Program-made: the position numbers and the translations under genes
Notes under the pieces: model-generated
Databases searched by the model: none
What the model saw: the letters and a program-made list of their open reading frames with translations, nothing else
What the model was told of the DNA's origin: nothing
NCBI RefSeq assembly: GCF_029626105.1
Contig: NZ_JARUBH010000009.1
Span: 4,712,001-4,776,000 of the forward strand
Origin: Solwaraspora sp. WMMD792
Lineage (GTDB): Bacteria; Actinomycetota; Actinomycetes; Mycobacteriales; Micromonosporaceae
Length of the DNA stretch: 64,000 nucleotides
Direction of reading: 5' to 3'
Shown: one piece after another, positions 50,503 to 61,567 of the stretch
Position numbering within the stretch: the stretch's first letter is position 1
How the letters are laid out: every line of letters starts with the position of its first letter

Positions 50503-52104
50503 CTAAAGCATGAGGGCTGGTGCGGGCCGGCACAACATCGGCTCGGGCAGCAGTACGCGGAACACGGCACCACCGCCCGGCCGGTCGTACAGCTCGATCC
50601 GGCCGGCGTGACCGTCCACGATCGCCGCGACGATCGCCAGCCCGAGGCCGGAGCCGCCGCCCCGCGCCCGGGTGCGGCTTGGATCCACCCGGTACAGCCG
50701 CTCGAAGACCCGCCCGGCGTGCGCCGCCGGCACGCCGGGACCGGTGTCGGTCACCTCGATCACCGCCAGCGGCGCGTCCGCCGGCAGGTCCCGCCCGACC
50801 GCCGCGAGCGGCCGGTCCGACAGGGCACCGCCAGCGCCGGCCGGCAGATACCCCACCCGTACGGTGATCTCGGCCGCCGGCGGGGTGTGCTGCAGCGCGT
50901 TCGCCACCAGGTTGGCGGCCACCTGGCGCAGCGCCGGTTCGTCCCCCGGCACCGAGACCGGCTGCAGGTCGGGTGCGACCGGCTGCAGGTCGGGTGCGGC
51001 GGAGCCGACCGGCCCGGCCGGCGCCATCCGGACCCGACGGTCGGGGGCCCGGGCGGACGCGTCGCGGATCGTGTCGGCGGCGACCGCGAGCAGATCCACC
51101 GGTCGACGCACCGGCTGCCGACGCTGGTCGAGCCGGGCCAGCAGCAGCAGGTCCTCCACCAGCAGCCCCATCCGGGCCGCCTCCGCCTCGATCCGGCGCA
51201 TCGCCTCGTCGAGTTCCGGGCCGGGCGTCGCCCCGCCCCGCCGGTACAGTTCGGCGAATCCCCGGATCGAGGTGAGCGGGGTGCGCAGTTCGTGCGACGC
51301 GTCCGCGACGAACTGCCGGAGTCGCTGCTCCGAGGCGGTCCGGGCGGCGACCTCGGCCCCGATCCGGTCCAGCATCGAGTTCAGCGCGCCGCCGAGCCGG
51401 CCGACCTCGGTGTGCGGGTCGGCGTCGAGGACCCGCCGGGCCAGGTTGCCGCCGGTGATCTCGGCGGCGATGCGTTCCATCCGGGTCAGCGGGCGCAGCC
51501 CGAGCCGGACCGTCGCGGCGGCGACCAGACCGAGCAGCACCAGGATCAGCAGCACCACCACGGCGTCGATCATGAGCAGCGTGTCGGCGGTCGCGTCGAC
51601 CTGGCGCAGCGAGACGCCGACCACCGCGAGCCCGCCGTCGGCGCGCGGCACCGCCAGCACCCGCCAGGACCCGTCACCGTCGGCGGCGGGCACCGTGTAG
51701 GGACGCCGGACAACGGCCCGCTCGACCAGCGCCGGATAGTCGTCCAACTCGGGTAGGGCGGCGTCCGGGTCGGAGGAGAACTGCTGGGTGAGGGTCCCGT
51801 CGGCGGCGTACAGCAGGACCGACTGGGCCGGTTGCAGGGAGGCGCCGGGGAACGGTCGGGGTCGGGGACCGTCCGGGTCGAGGGTGGGCGGCGCGGATCC
51901 GGCGTACGGTCGGCTCATCAGCCGCAACTGCTCGTCGAGCCGGTCGGTCAGGCTCTGCCGCAGCAGAACCAGACCGGCCGTGTTGGCCAGCAGCAGGGCG
52001 ACGGCGGTGAGGACCGCGGTGGCCAGCACCAGCCGGGACCGCAGCGTCCAGTGCGACCACCGCCGTACGGTGATCCGGGAACCGAACCGGTTCAGGTGCC
52101 GCAT
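50503..52104 (-). CDS. Two-component sensor histidine kinase
   Basis: 533-residue membrane kinase. Helix about 25-48, extracytoplasmic sensor about 50-175, second helix about 178-200 (LMIDAVVVLLILVLLGLVAA), HAMP, then HisKA with FVADASHELRTPLTSIRGF (phospho-His), N box NLVANALQHTP, DTGPGVP and GGGSGLGLAIV. A short tandem DLQPVAPDLQPV lies in the catalytic domain. Start overlaps the regulator stop (TGATG). Stimulus unknown. Confidence 0.92.
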   Translation of the reverse strand: MRHLNRFGSRITVRRWSHWTLRSRLVLATAVLTAVALLLANTAGLVLLRQSLTDRLDEQLRLMSRPYAGSAPPTLDPDGPRPRPFPGASLQPAQSVLLYAADGTLTQQFSSDPDAALPELDDYPALVERAVVRRPYTVPAADGDGSWRVLAVPRADGGLAVVGVSLRQVDATADTLLMIDAVVVLLILVLLGLVAAATVRLGLRPLTRMERIAAEITGGNLARRVLDADPHTEVGRLGGALNSMLDRIGAEVAARTASEQRLRQFVADASHELRTPLTSIRGFAELYRRGGATPGPELDEAMRRIEAEAARMGLLVEDLLLLARLDQRRQPVRRPVDLLAVAADTIRDASARAPDRRVRMAPAGPVGSAAPDLQPVAPDLQPVSVPGDEPALRQVAANLVANALQHTPPAAEITVRVGYLPAGAGGALSDRPLAAVGRDLPADAPLAVIEVTDTGPGVPAAHAGRVFERLYRVDPSRTRARGGGSGLGLAIVAAIVDGHAGRIELYDRPGGGAVFRVLLPEPMLCRPAPALML

Positions 52105-52859
52105 CAGACACCGCCCGACCGGGGCAGTCGCAGCGTGTAGCCGACCCCCCGGACGGTGTGGATCAGCGCCGGCTCATGCTGGTCGATTTTCTTACGCAGG
52201 TAGTAGACGTACGACTCGACGATCCGGCCGTCGCCGTCGAAGTCGTAGCTCCACACCCGGTCCAGGATCTGGCTCTTGCTGACCACCCGGCCGGCGTTGA
52301 CCAGCAGATACCGCAGCAGGTTGAACTCGGTCGGCGACAGGTCGACGGGCTGGCCGGCCCGGCGTACCTCGTGGGCGTCCTCGTCGAGCTCCAGGTCGGC
52401 GTAGCGCAGCACCCGGTCGGTCGGCTCGGGCTCGTCGACGACGCCGCTGCGCCGCAGGATCGCCCTGATCCGCAGCACCACCTCCTCCAGGCTGAACGGC
52501 TTGGCGACGTAGTCGTCGGCTCCGACGGTCAGCCCGGCGATCCGATCCTGCACGGCGTCCCGCGCGGTCAGGAACAGCACGGGTACGTGCCGGCGGCCGC
52601 CCCGGCGCATCGTCCGGGCCACCTCGAAGCCGTCCAGATCCGGCATCATCACGTCGAGGACCACCAGATCCGGCTCGAACTCCTCGATCGCCACCAGAGC
52701 TGCCCGGCCGCCGTCGACCACCCGGACGTCGAACCGGATCAGCCGCAACGTGGCGGCGAGCAGGGCGCAGATGTTCGGCTCGTCGTCGACGACCAGGATC
52801 CGGGGAGCCCGGTCCGGTCCGGTGCCGGCTGCCTGGCCGATCTCGGCGGATGAGGTCAT
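52104..52859 (-). CDS. OmpR-family response regulator
   Basis: 251-residue cytoplasmic transcription factor. Receiver: ILVVDDEPN, phospho-acceptor Asp in LVVLDVMMPDLDGFEV, Lys in VAKPFSLEEV. C-terminal winged helix: LSPTEFNLLRYLLVNAG, VWSYDFDG, YYLRKKID. ATG 52859 is the start used by the family; the longer frame overlaps the divergent promoter region. Coupled to the kinase and divergent from the VTC gene, 236 bp away. Confidence 0.93.
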   Translation of the reverse strand: MTSSAEIGQAAGTGPDRAPRILVVDDEPNICALLAATLRLIRFDVRVVDGGRAALVAIEEFEPDLVVLDVMMPDLDGFEVARTMRRGGRRHVPVLFLTARDAVQDRIAGLTVGADDYVAKPFSLEEVVLRIRAILRRSGVVDEPEPTDRVLRYADLELDEDAHEVRRAGQPVDLSPTEFNLLRYLLVNAGRVVSKSQILDRVWSYDFDGDGRIVESYVYYLRKKIDQHEPALIHTVRGVGYTLRLPRSGGV

Positions 52860-53095
52860 CAGCCATGCATACCGGCGGAGTCTCGGAGCCGGCTGGGAGC
52901 CGGCTGTGGGGTACCCGGGCAGCGGCCGCCCGTTCGTGGTCGGCCGCCCGGCACACCACAAACCACCCGCCGGCCACCCTTCCGACATCTGCCGTTCGCT
53001 GTGAGTTCGCAGTCCGTTCCGAGGTTGTTTTGATCTGCGCGGTGTTTCCTCACCTTCGCACCGAATCCGCCCTACCTGAAGGTGAGGACCTGCCC

Positions 53096-53989
53096 ATGCG
53101 ACCCGATTCGGCACCGCCGACGGCCCCCGGCCAGCGACCGAACGACCGGGCCGGCCACGCGCTGCGGGGCGTCACCCGGCTGCACGCGTTCAACCGGTAC
53201 GAGATCAAGTACCTGGTCGACAACGCGGCGGTACCCGCCCTACGTGACCAGCTCGCCCGCCGGCTCGACCGGGACAGCCATGCCGGGACCACCGGGTACG
53301 GGGTGTGGAGCCTCTACTACGACACCGACGACCTGCGCTTCTACTGGGAGAAGATCGAAGGGCTGCGGTTCCGCCGCAAACTGCGGATCCGGCACTACGG
53401 CGACCGGACCGGCATCGACGACGACACCACCGTCCACGTCGAGATCAAGCAGCGGGTCAACCGGGTCACCCAGAAACGGCGGATCGCGCTGCCGTACCGA
53501 CTGGCCCGTCAACTGTGCGACGGCCGCGCCATGATCGACCACGCCGAGCCGCAGCGGGGCTTCGTGCAGGAGGTCCTCGGCCTGGTCAGCGGCCTGGACC
53601 TGCGCCCGGTGGCGATCACCGGCTACCACCGGCAGGCGTTCGTCGGCACCGGCGCCGATCTCGGCCTGCGAGTCACCCTGGACACCCGGGTCCGGGGTCG
53701 GGACCGTGACCTGCACCTCGGCGTCGACGCCGAGAACCGGTTCATCGTCCCGCCGTGGCGTTCGATCATGGAGGTGAAGGCGAACGAACGGGTCCCGTAC
53801 TGGCTGACCGACCTCGCCGCGCAGGCGGACCTGTCGGTCGTGCGGGTCAGCAAGTACTGCCAGTGCGTCGAGGCGTTCGGGCGGGCCCCGCGGTCGGTGT
53901 TCCACCTGCCGGCCGACGCGCCACCGGCGGAGCCGGACCGGCCGGCCGGCGAGCTGCTGGCCGTCGGCGCGAGCGGCGGGCAGGCCTGA
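53096..53989 (+). CDS. VTC-domain (polyphosphate polymerase-like) protein
   Basis: 297 residues. The VTC fold of the CYTH/triphosphate tunnel group: FNRYEIKYLVDN, WSLYYDTDDLRFYWEKIEGL, RRKLRIRHYGD, VHVEIKQRVNRVTQKRRI, MEVKANERVPYWL, SKYCQCVEAFG. Basic and acidic tunnel residues are present as in polyphosphate polymerases, but bacterial VTC proteins of this type have not been shown to make polyphosphate as far as I know. ATG 53096 has GAGGA seven bases upstream. First gene of a tight three-gene operon. Confidence 0.88.
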   Translation: MRPDSAPPTAPGQRPNDRAGHALRGVTRLHAFNRYEIKYLVDNAAVPALRDQLARRLDRDSHAGTTGYGVWSLYYDTDDLRFYWEKIEGLRFRRKLRIRHYGDRTGIDDDTTVHVEIKQRVNRVTQKRRIALPYRLARQLCDGRAMIDHAEPQRGFVQEVLGLVSGLDLRPVAITGYHRQAFVGTGADLGLRVTLDTRVRGRDRDLHLGVDAENRFIVPPWRSIMEVKANERVPYWLTDLAAQADLSVVRVSKYCQCVEAFGRAPRSVFHLPADAPPAEPDRPAGELLAVGASGGQA

Positions 53990-53990
53990 C

Positions 53991-54668
53991 ATGGACATCA
54001 CCTTCCAGGACCTGTCCAGCACGTTCAGCCTCGGCGACATCGCCGCGTCGCTGGCGCTTTCCTTCGTGCTCAGCGCGATCATCGGCTGGGTCTACCGGGC
54101 CACCCACCGCAACGTGTCGTACAGCCAGTCGTACGTTCAGACACTGATCATCCTCGGCATGCTGATCTCGTTGATCATGCTGGTCGTCGGCTCCAACATC
54201 GCCCGGGCCTTCGCCCTGGTCGGCGCGCTGTCCGTGGTCCGGTTCCGCAACGCGATCAAGGAGACCCGCGACGTCGGCTTCATCTTCCTGGTGATGGGCG
54301 TCGGCATGGCCTGCGGCACCCGGTTCTACCTGCTCGCGGTGATCGCCACGGTCGCGATCTGCCTGATCATCGGAGTGATGTACCGCTTCAACTGGTTCGC
54401 GCTCAACGTGCAACGCCAGGTGGTGAAGGTGCAGGTGCCACCGGACCGCGACCACACGCACGCCGTGCAGGACGTGCTGCTGCGGCTGACCACCGAATTC
54501 GAGCTGGTCAGCATCGAGTCCATCCGGGGCGGCGCGTTGACCGAGCTGATGTACACGGTCAGGTTGAAGAAGGGCAGCGAGCCGGGCGAGCTGATCGCCA
54601 GTCTGAGCGAGCTGACCGGCGGCCAGCGGGTCACCGTGCTCACCGGCTACGACCAGACGGACCTGTGA
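53991..54668 (+). CDS. DUF4956 membrane protein
   Basis: 225 residues with four predicted helices (about 20-130) including SNIARAFALVGALSVVRFRN, the family hallmark, and an ACT-like or ferredoxin-like C-terminal cytoplasmic domain (VKVQVPPDRDHTHAVQDVLL). The start is 1 bp after the VTC stop. DUF4956 proteins are recurrently beside VTC genes; function unknown. Its stop overlaps the next start. Confidence 0.85.
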   Translation: MDITFQDLSSTFSLGDIAASLALSFVLSAIIGWVYRATHRNVSYSQSYVQTLIILGMLISLIMLVVGSNIARAFALVGALSVVRFRNAIKETRDVGFIFLVMGVGMACGTRFYLLAVIATVAICLIIGVMYRFNWFALNVQRQVVKVQVPPDRDHTHAVQDVLLRLTTEFELVSIESIRGGALTELMYTVRLKKGSEPGELIASLSELTGGQRVTVLTGYDQTDL

Positions 54669-56374
54669 TGAGCGGTACGCCGTCCGCCCCGAATCCACCG
54701 GCCGTGCCGCCGGTCGCTGCGCCGAAGCGCCGGTTGCGGCACCGGATCCCACTGCGGATCCGGCACAACTACCGGCTGCTGGCCAGCTGCGCCGTATTCC
54801 TGCTGGTGGTGACGGTCGTGCTGGGCAGCACCCGGATCCGGCCGTACGTCACCAGCGCGGCGAACGCCGCGACGGATGTGGTGACGGTCGACATCGCCGG
54901 CACCGTCGACCTGTTCGACTCGACGGTGGCCCACGAGATCTCGCTAATCTTCCGCGACGACGACTACCAACGGATGCTCGACGCCTACTTCGACGACGGC
55001 GAGAAGGAGTACGTCGAGGCCGATCTGACGATCGACGGGACCACGATTCCGAGCGTCGGCATCCGACTCAAGGGCAACTCCACACTGAACGGGCTGACCC
55101 GCGACGGTGAGACCGCCCAGCGCGGCGGCGGCCAGGGCCAGCCCGCCGACGAAGGGCAACCCGGCGGCGCACCGCAGGGCGGCAACCGGCCCGGTGGCGG
55201 GGTCGGCATGGGCATGGCCGGGCTCGCTGCCGAGGAGCCGGAGACCCTGCCCTGGCTGATCAGCTTCGACACGTTCGTCGAGGGGCGGCGCTACCAGGGT
55301 CTGCAGGAGATCGCGGTGCGGGTCGGCGGAATGGGTGGCGGCACCGCCGTCGCAAACGAGGCGTTGGCGCTGTCCCTGCTGGCCACCGCCGGTATGACCA
55401 CCCAGCGGTACGCATACACCTCGTTCACCGTCAACGACCGGCCGACCACCGCCCGGCTCGTCGTCGAGCACCCCGACGAGCAGTACGCCGCCGGGGTCGG
55501 ATCCAACGGCGTGCTCTACAAGTCCCTGGCCTCCGGGTCGTTCAGCTACCAGGGCGAAGATCTGGTCGAGTACCAGGACGACTTCAAGCAGATCAACCTG
55601 ACCGGCAGTCAGGACCTGCAGCCGGTGATCAACTTGATCCGCTGGGCCGCCGAGGCCTCCGACGAGGAGTTCGACGCCGAACTGGCCGACCACGTCGACG
55701 TCGAGTCCTTCGCCCGCTACGTCGCCGCACAGAATCTGCTGCTCAACTTCGACGACATGGCCGGCCCGGGGCGCAACTACTACCTGTACTACGACCTGGA
55801 GACCCGCAAGTTCTCGGTGATCAGCTGGGACCACAACCTGACATTGCGCGGCGACGCGACGCTCGGCCCGCACGACGCGGTCAGCATGGGTGGCGGTCGG
55901 TTCGGCGGTGGGCAGGCGCAGCAGGGCGGCGAGCCCGGCGGCGGGCAGCAACAGGAGGGCGGGTTCCAGCCGCCGGAGGGGTTCGAGCTGCCCGAGGGGT
56001 TCGAGCTGCCCGAGGGCTTCGAACCGCCGGACGGGTTCCAGCGAGGCGACGGCGGTACGGCTGGCCCGGCGCAGCAGGGCGGTGCGGCGCAGGGCGGTGC
56101 GGCGCAGGGCGGTGGCGGTCCCGGTCGGTCGATGGGGCACCCGCTCAAGGAACGGTTCCTGGCCAGCGACGCGTTCACCGAGGTGTACGAGGCCGCGTAC
56201 CGCGATCTCTATCAGCGGATGTTCGCCAGCGGCGCGGCGACGGCCGCGCTGGACGACCTGGCCGCCGTCCTGGCAACCGTCGACGGTCAGGACGGCTCGG
56301 CGGTCGCGACCGAGCTGGAACAGCTGCGGACCACGGTCGAGCAACGGACGGAAAGCCTGCGCGATCAGGTGTGA
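54668..56374 (+). CDS. CotH-like kinase family protein with low-complexity insert
   Basis: 568-residue protein with an N-terminal membrane anchor (LLASCAVFLLVVTVVLGS) and an extracytoplasmic CotH kinase fold: RLKGNSTL, VLYKSLASG, NFDDMAGPGRNYYLYYD, VISWDHNLTL (catalytic Asp region). Two Gly/Gln/Pro-rich segments interrupt it: about 150-190, and about 415-495 with PEGFELPEGFELPEGF-type repeats. CotH kinases phosphorylate spore coat proteins in Bacillus; the target here is unknown. The ATG at 54668 overlaps the DUF4956 stop (TGATG); a GTG three bases earlier is equally possible. Confidence 0.85.
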   Translation: MSGTPSAPNPPAVPPVAAPKRRLRHRIPLRIRHNYRLLASCAVFLLVVTVVLGSTRIRPYVTSAANAATDVVTVDIAGTVDLFDSTVAHEISLIFRDDDYQRMLDAYFDDGEKEYVEADLTIDGTTIPSVGIRLKGNSTLNGLTRDGETAQRGGGQGQPADEGQPGGAPQGGNRPGGGVGMGMAGLAAEEPETLPWLISFDTFVEGRRYQGLQEIAVRVGGMGGGTAVANEALALSLLATAGMTTQRYAYTSFTVNDRPTTARLVVEHPDEQYAAGVGSNGVLYKSLASGSFSYQGEDLVEYQDDFKQINLTGSQDLQPVINLIRWAAEASDEEFDAELADHVDVESFARYVAAQNLLLNFDDMAGPGRNYYLYYDLETRKFSVISWDHNLTLRGDATLGPHDAVSMGGGRFGGGQAQQGGEPGGGQQQEGGFQPPEGFELPEGFELPEGFEPPDGFQRGDGGTAGPAQQGGAAQGGAAQGGGGPGRSMGHPLKERFLASDAFTEVYEAAYRDLYQRMFASGAATAALDDLAAVLATVDGQDGSAVATELEQLRTTVEQRTESLRDQV

Positions 56375-56450
56375 GCGACGCCTGGCGGCCGTAGAGTCGG
56401 TGACCGTACGCGACCAATCCACCCGTCGCCCGCTGGAAGGAGCTCCGTCG

Positions 56451-56849
56451 ATGGCCAAACCGCCGTTGCCGCAACACCTGGTCGAGATGCTGGGCCGGCC
56501 GAACCTGTCGGTGATGGGCACGGTGAGCCCGAGCGGCGCGCCGGTGACCGTCGCCACCTGGTACCTGTGGGACGACGGCCGGGTGCTGCTCAACCTGGAC
56601 GCCGGGCGCAAGCGGCTGGAGCATCTGCGGGCCGACCCACGGGTGTCGCTGACCGTCCTGGACGGCGACTCCTGGTACCGGCACGTCAGCCTGCACGGCA
56701 GCGTGACCATCGAGCCGGATCCCGAGCTGGCCGGGATCGACCGGCTGGCCCGGCACTACACCGGTGACCGCTACCCGGACCGGGAGCGCCCCCGGGTGTC
56801 CGCCTGGTTGACCGTGGAGTCCTACCACGCCTGGGGCTTCGACCGCTGA
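56451..56849 (+). CDS. PPOX-class (F420-type) flavin/deazaflavin-binding split-barrel protein
   Basis: 132-residue protein of the pyridoxamine-phosphate-oxidase split-barrel fold. NLSVMGTVSPSGAPVTVATW, VLLNLDAGRKRLEHLRADPR and VSLTVLDGDSWYRHVSLHGS are typical of actinobacterial PPOX/F420-dependent enzymes. Substrate unknown. ATG 56451 has AAGGAG eight bases upstream. Independent of the CotH operon by a 76-bp gap. Confidence 0.85.
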   Translation: MAKPPLPQHLVEMLGRPNLSVMGTVSPSGAPVTVATWYLWDDGRVLLNLDAGRKRLEHLRADPRVSLTVLDGDSWYRHVSLHGSVTIEPDPELAGIDRLARHYTGDRYPDRERPRVSAWLTVESYHAWGFDR

Positions 56850-56948
56850 CCTCCAGCTCCCAGCGGACCACCCACCGTCGCGCGGGTCACGGCCCGTTCA
56901 GGTCGGTCGCGGCCGGGCAAATAGAATGGCCCGGAATCATCCGCCGCC

Positions 56949-56971
56949 GGCCGGTACCCGACGTACCGGCC
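56949..56971 (+). promoter_or_regulatory. Hairpin in the glyS leader
   Basis: GGCCGGTAC (56949-56957) pairs perfectly with GTACCGGCC (56963-56971) around CCGAC, ending 23 bp before the glyS start. It may affect translation initiation; no T-box specifier or antiterminator sequence was found. Confidence 0.45.
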
Positions 56972-56994
56972 GTCACCGACCTTGGGAGCAATTC

Positions 56995-59978
<2,984 letters not shown>

Positions 59979-59982
<4 letters not shown>

Positions 59983-60770
59983 CCCTGAAGGAGGGGTCCG
60001 CCACGCGCGGTGGCAGTGCGGTTCGGCCACGCGGCGGGGTCCGCCGGCCGTGCTACCGTCTGTCAGTCCACACTCGGTGTCGACGAGGAAGGCGGGGGCT
60101 GGCCATTACGTCTCCGGGAGCCTGCGACACGCACCCGTCCGCCGGTGCCGCCGCGGCCGCGCCGCACGGCTGGGTGGACGGGCCTGCCGGGCCGGTCCGC
60201 AACGTACCGAATCTGATCACCACGGTCCGGACCGTGGTCGCCGTCGGCCTGGCCGTGCTGGCCGTCGTCGGCGACAGCGCGGTGCTCACCGGCGTCGCGA
60301 TCGCCTGCTACTGGATTGGTGACATGGCGGACGGTCTGGCCGCCCGGCTGCTGCGGCAGGAGACCCGGTTCGGCGCCGTCTATGACATCGTCTGCGACCG
60401 GATCTGTTGCCTGGCGGTCGCCGCCGCGCTGATCCCGCTGCTGCCGTCGATGGGCGTGCCGCTGGGCATCTTCGTCGTGCAGTTCGTCGTGGTGGACCTG
60501 GTGTTGAGCCTGAGTTTCCTGCGGTGGCCGCTGCTGAGCCCGAACTACTTCCATCTTGTGCACACCCAGGTGTACCGGTTCAACTGGTCGCCGGTGGCGA
60601 AGGCGTTGAACACCGGCGGCCTGGTGCTGCTGGTGGTGCTGGCACCGTCGCCGGTGCTTCCGGTGGCTTTCACCTTGGCGATCGCCGCGGTGAAGCTCGC
60701 TTCGCTCGTCGTGGTGGCCCGGATCCCGCTCGCTGTCGACCTTCCGGGTCTGCGCGCCGCCTCCTCGTGA
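59979..60770 (+). CDS. CDP-alcohol phosphatidyltransferase family protein
   Basis: Membrane enzyme of phospholipid synthesis. The full signature D-x2-D-G-x2-A-R-x8-G-x3-D-x3-D is present (GDMADGLAARLLRQETRFG, then AVYDIVCDR), with about six helices. The alcohol acceptor cannot be inferred. The start is uncertain: the GTG at 59979 overlaps the glyS stop, but the first 65 residues are Arg/Gly-rich and unconserved, and the conserved part begins near VRNVPNLITTVRTVVAVG (about 60202). GTG 60174 is an alternative. Confidence 0.82.
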
Positions 60771-61384
60771 TCGCGGTTCTGCTGGCCACCGTCGCGGTGG
60801 GTGCGTTGTCGGCGGTGTCGCCGGTGACTCCGATCGAGCCGTACCTGATCGCGTTGACCGCCACCACGTCCCATCAGCCGGTCGCGCTGGGCGTCGCTGC
60901 GGCGCTCGGTCAGACCGCCGCCAAGCTCGCCATGTTCCTGGCGTCGCGGGGGGTGATCCGGTCGCCGTGGCTACGCCGGTGGCTGGACAAGCGGACCGCT
61001 CCGAAGGCGGCGGCCACGGCCAGCGCGGTAGCGGCCGACGGCACGACGGCGGCGGACCCGACGGCGGCGGACGGCAGGTCGCGGGCCGGATGGTTCCGCC
61101 GGATCGGTCCGGCGATCGGCGACCGGCTGCCGCAGGGGCTGCGCAGCAGGTTGTCCGGCTGGGCGGGCTGGGTGGCCCGGGAGCACCGCCGACTGTACGA
61201 GCCGGCGTTCGTCGTACCGACCCTGTTCGCGAGCAGCGTGATCGGCGTGCCTCCGCTGCTGGTCACGACGGTGGTGGCCGGTGGAACCCGGATGCCGGCC
61301 AGCGTGTTCACAGTGGTCTGCTTCGTCGGCAGATCGATCCGATTCGTCGCACTTGCGATGGTTCCCAGCTGGTTCACCGGCTGA
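60767..61384 (+). CDS. Small membrane protein, possibly VTT/SNARE-associated-like
   Basis: 205 residues. N-terminal helices (VIAVLLATVAVGALSAVSPV, PIEPYLIALTATTSHQPVAL, LGQTAAKLAMFLASRGV), a charged Ala/Asp/Thr-rich loop, then two more helices (FVVPTLFASSVIGVPPLLVT). Overall layout resembles small VTT/DedA-like proteins but the signature is not clear. GTG 60767 overlaps the previous stop by 4 bp, so the two are translationally coupled. Confidence 0.62.
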   Translation: MIAVLLATVAVGALSAVSPVTPIEPYLIALTATTSHQPVALGVAAALGQTAAKLAMFLASRGVIRSPWLRRWLDKRTAPKAAATASAVAADGTTAADPTAADGRSRAGWFRRIGPAIGDRLPQGLRSRLSGWAGWVAREHRRLYEPAFVVPTLFASSVIGVPPLLVTTVVAGGTRMPASVFTVVCFVGRSIRFVALAMVPSWFTG

Positions 61385-61567
61385 GCGTTTATCAAACCGT
61401 TACACGCATAGCCCTTGCCGGAAACAGAGCCGGCAGTCCCTAATTTGTCCAACGGCTTAACAAAACCTCGGTGACCGCGTCGTGGCAGCGCGTTCACCGG
61501 GCCAGACGGGACGGCCATCGGCGGGTCGGCCCACCCGACAGTGTGTTCACCAGGACTAGGAGACCAC

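Noticed and set aside
56850-56994. T-box riboswitch before glyS
   Set aside because: No AGGGTGG-type or specifier/antiterminator elements; only a simple hairpin is present.
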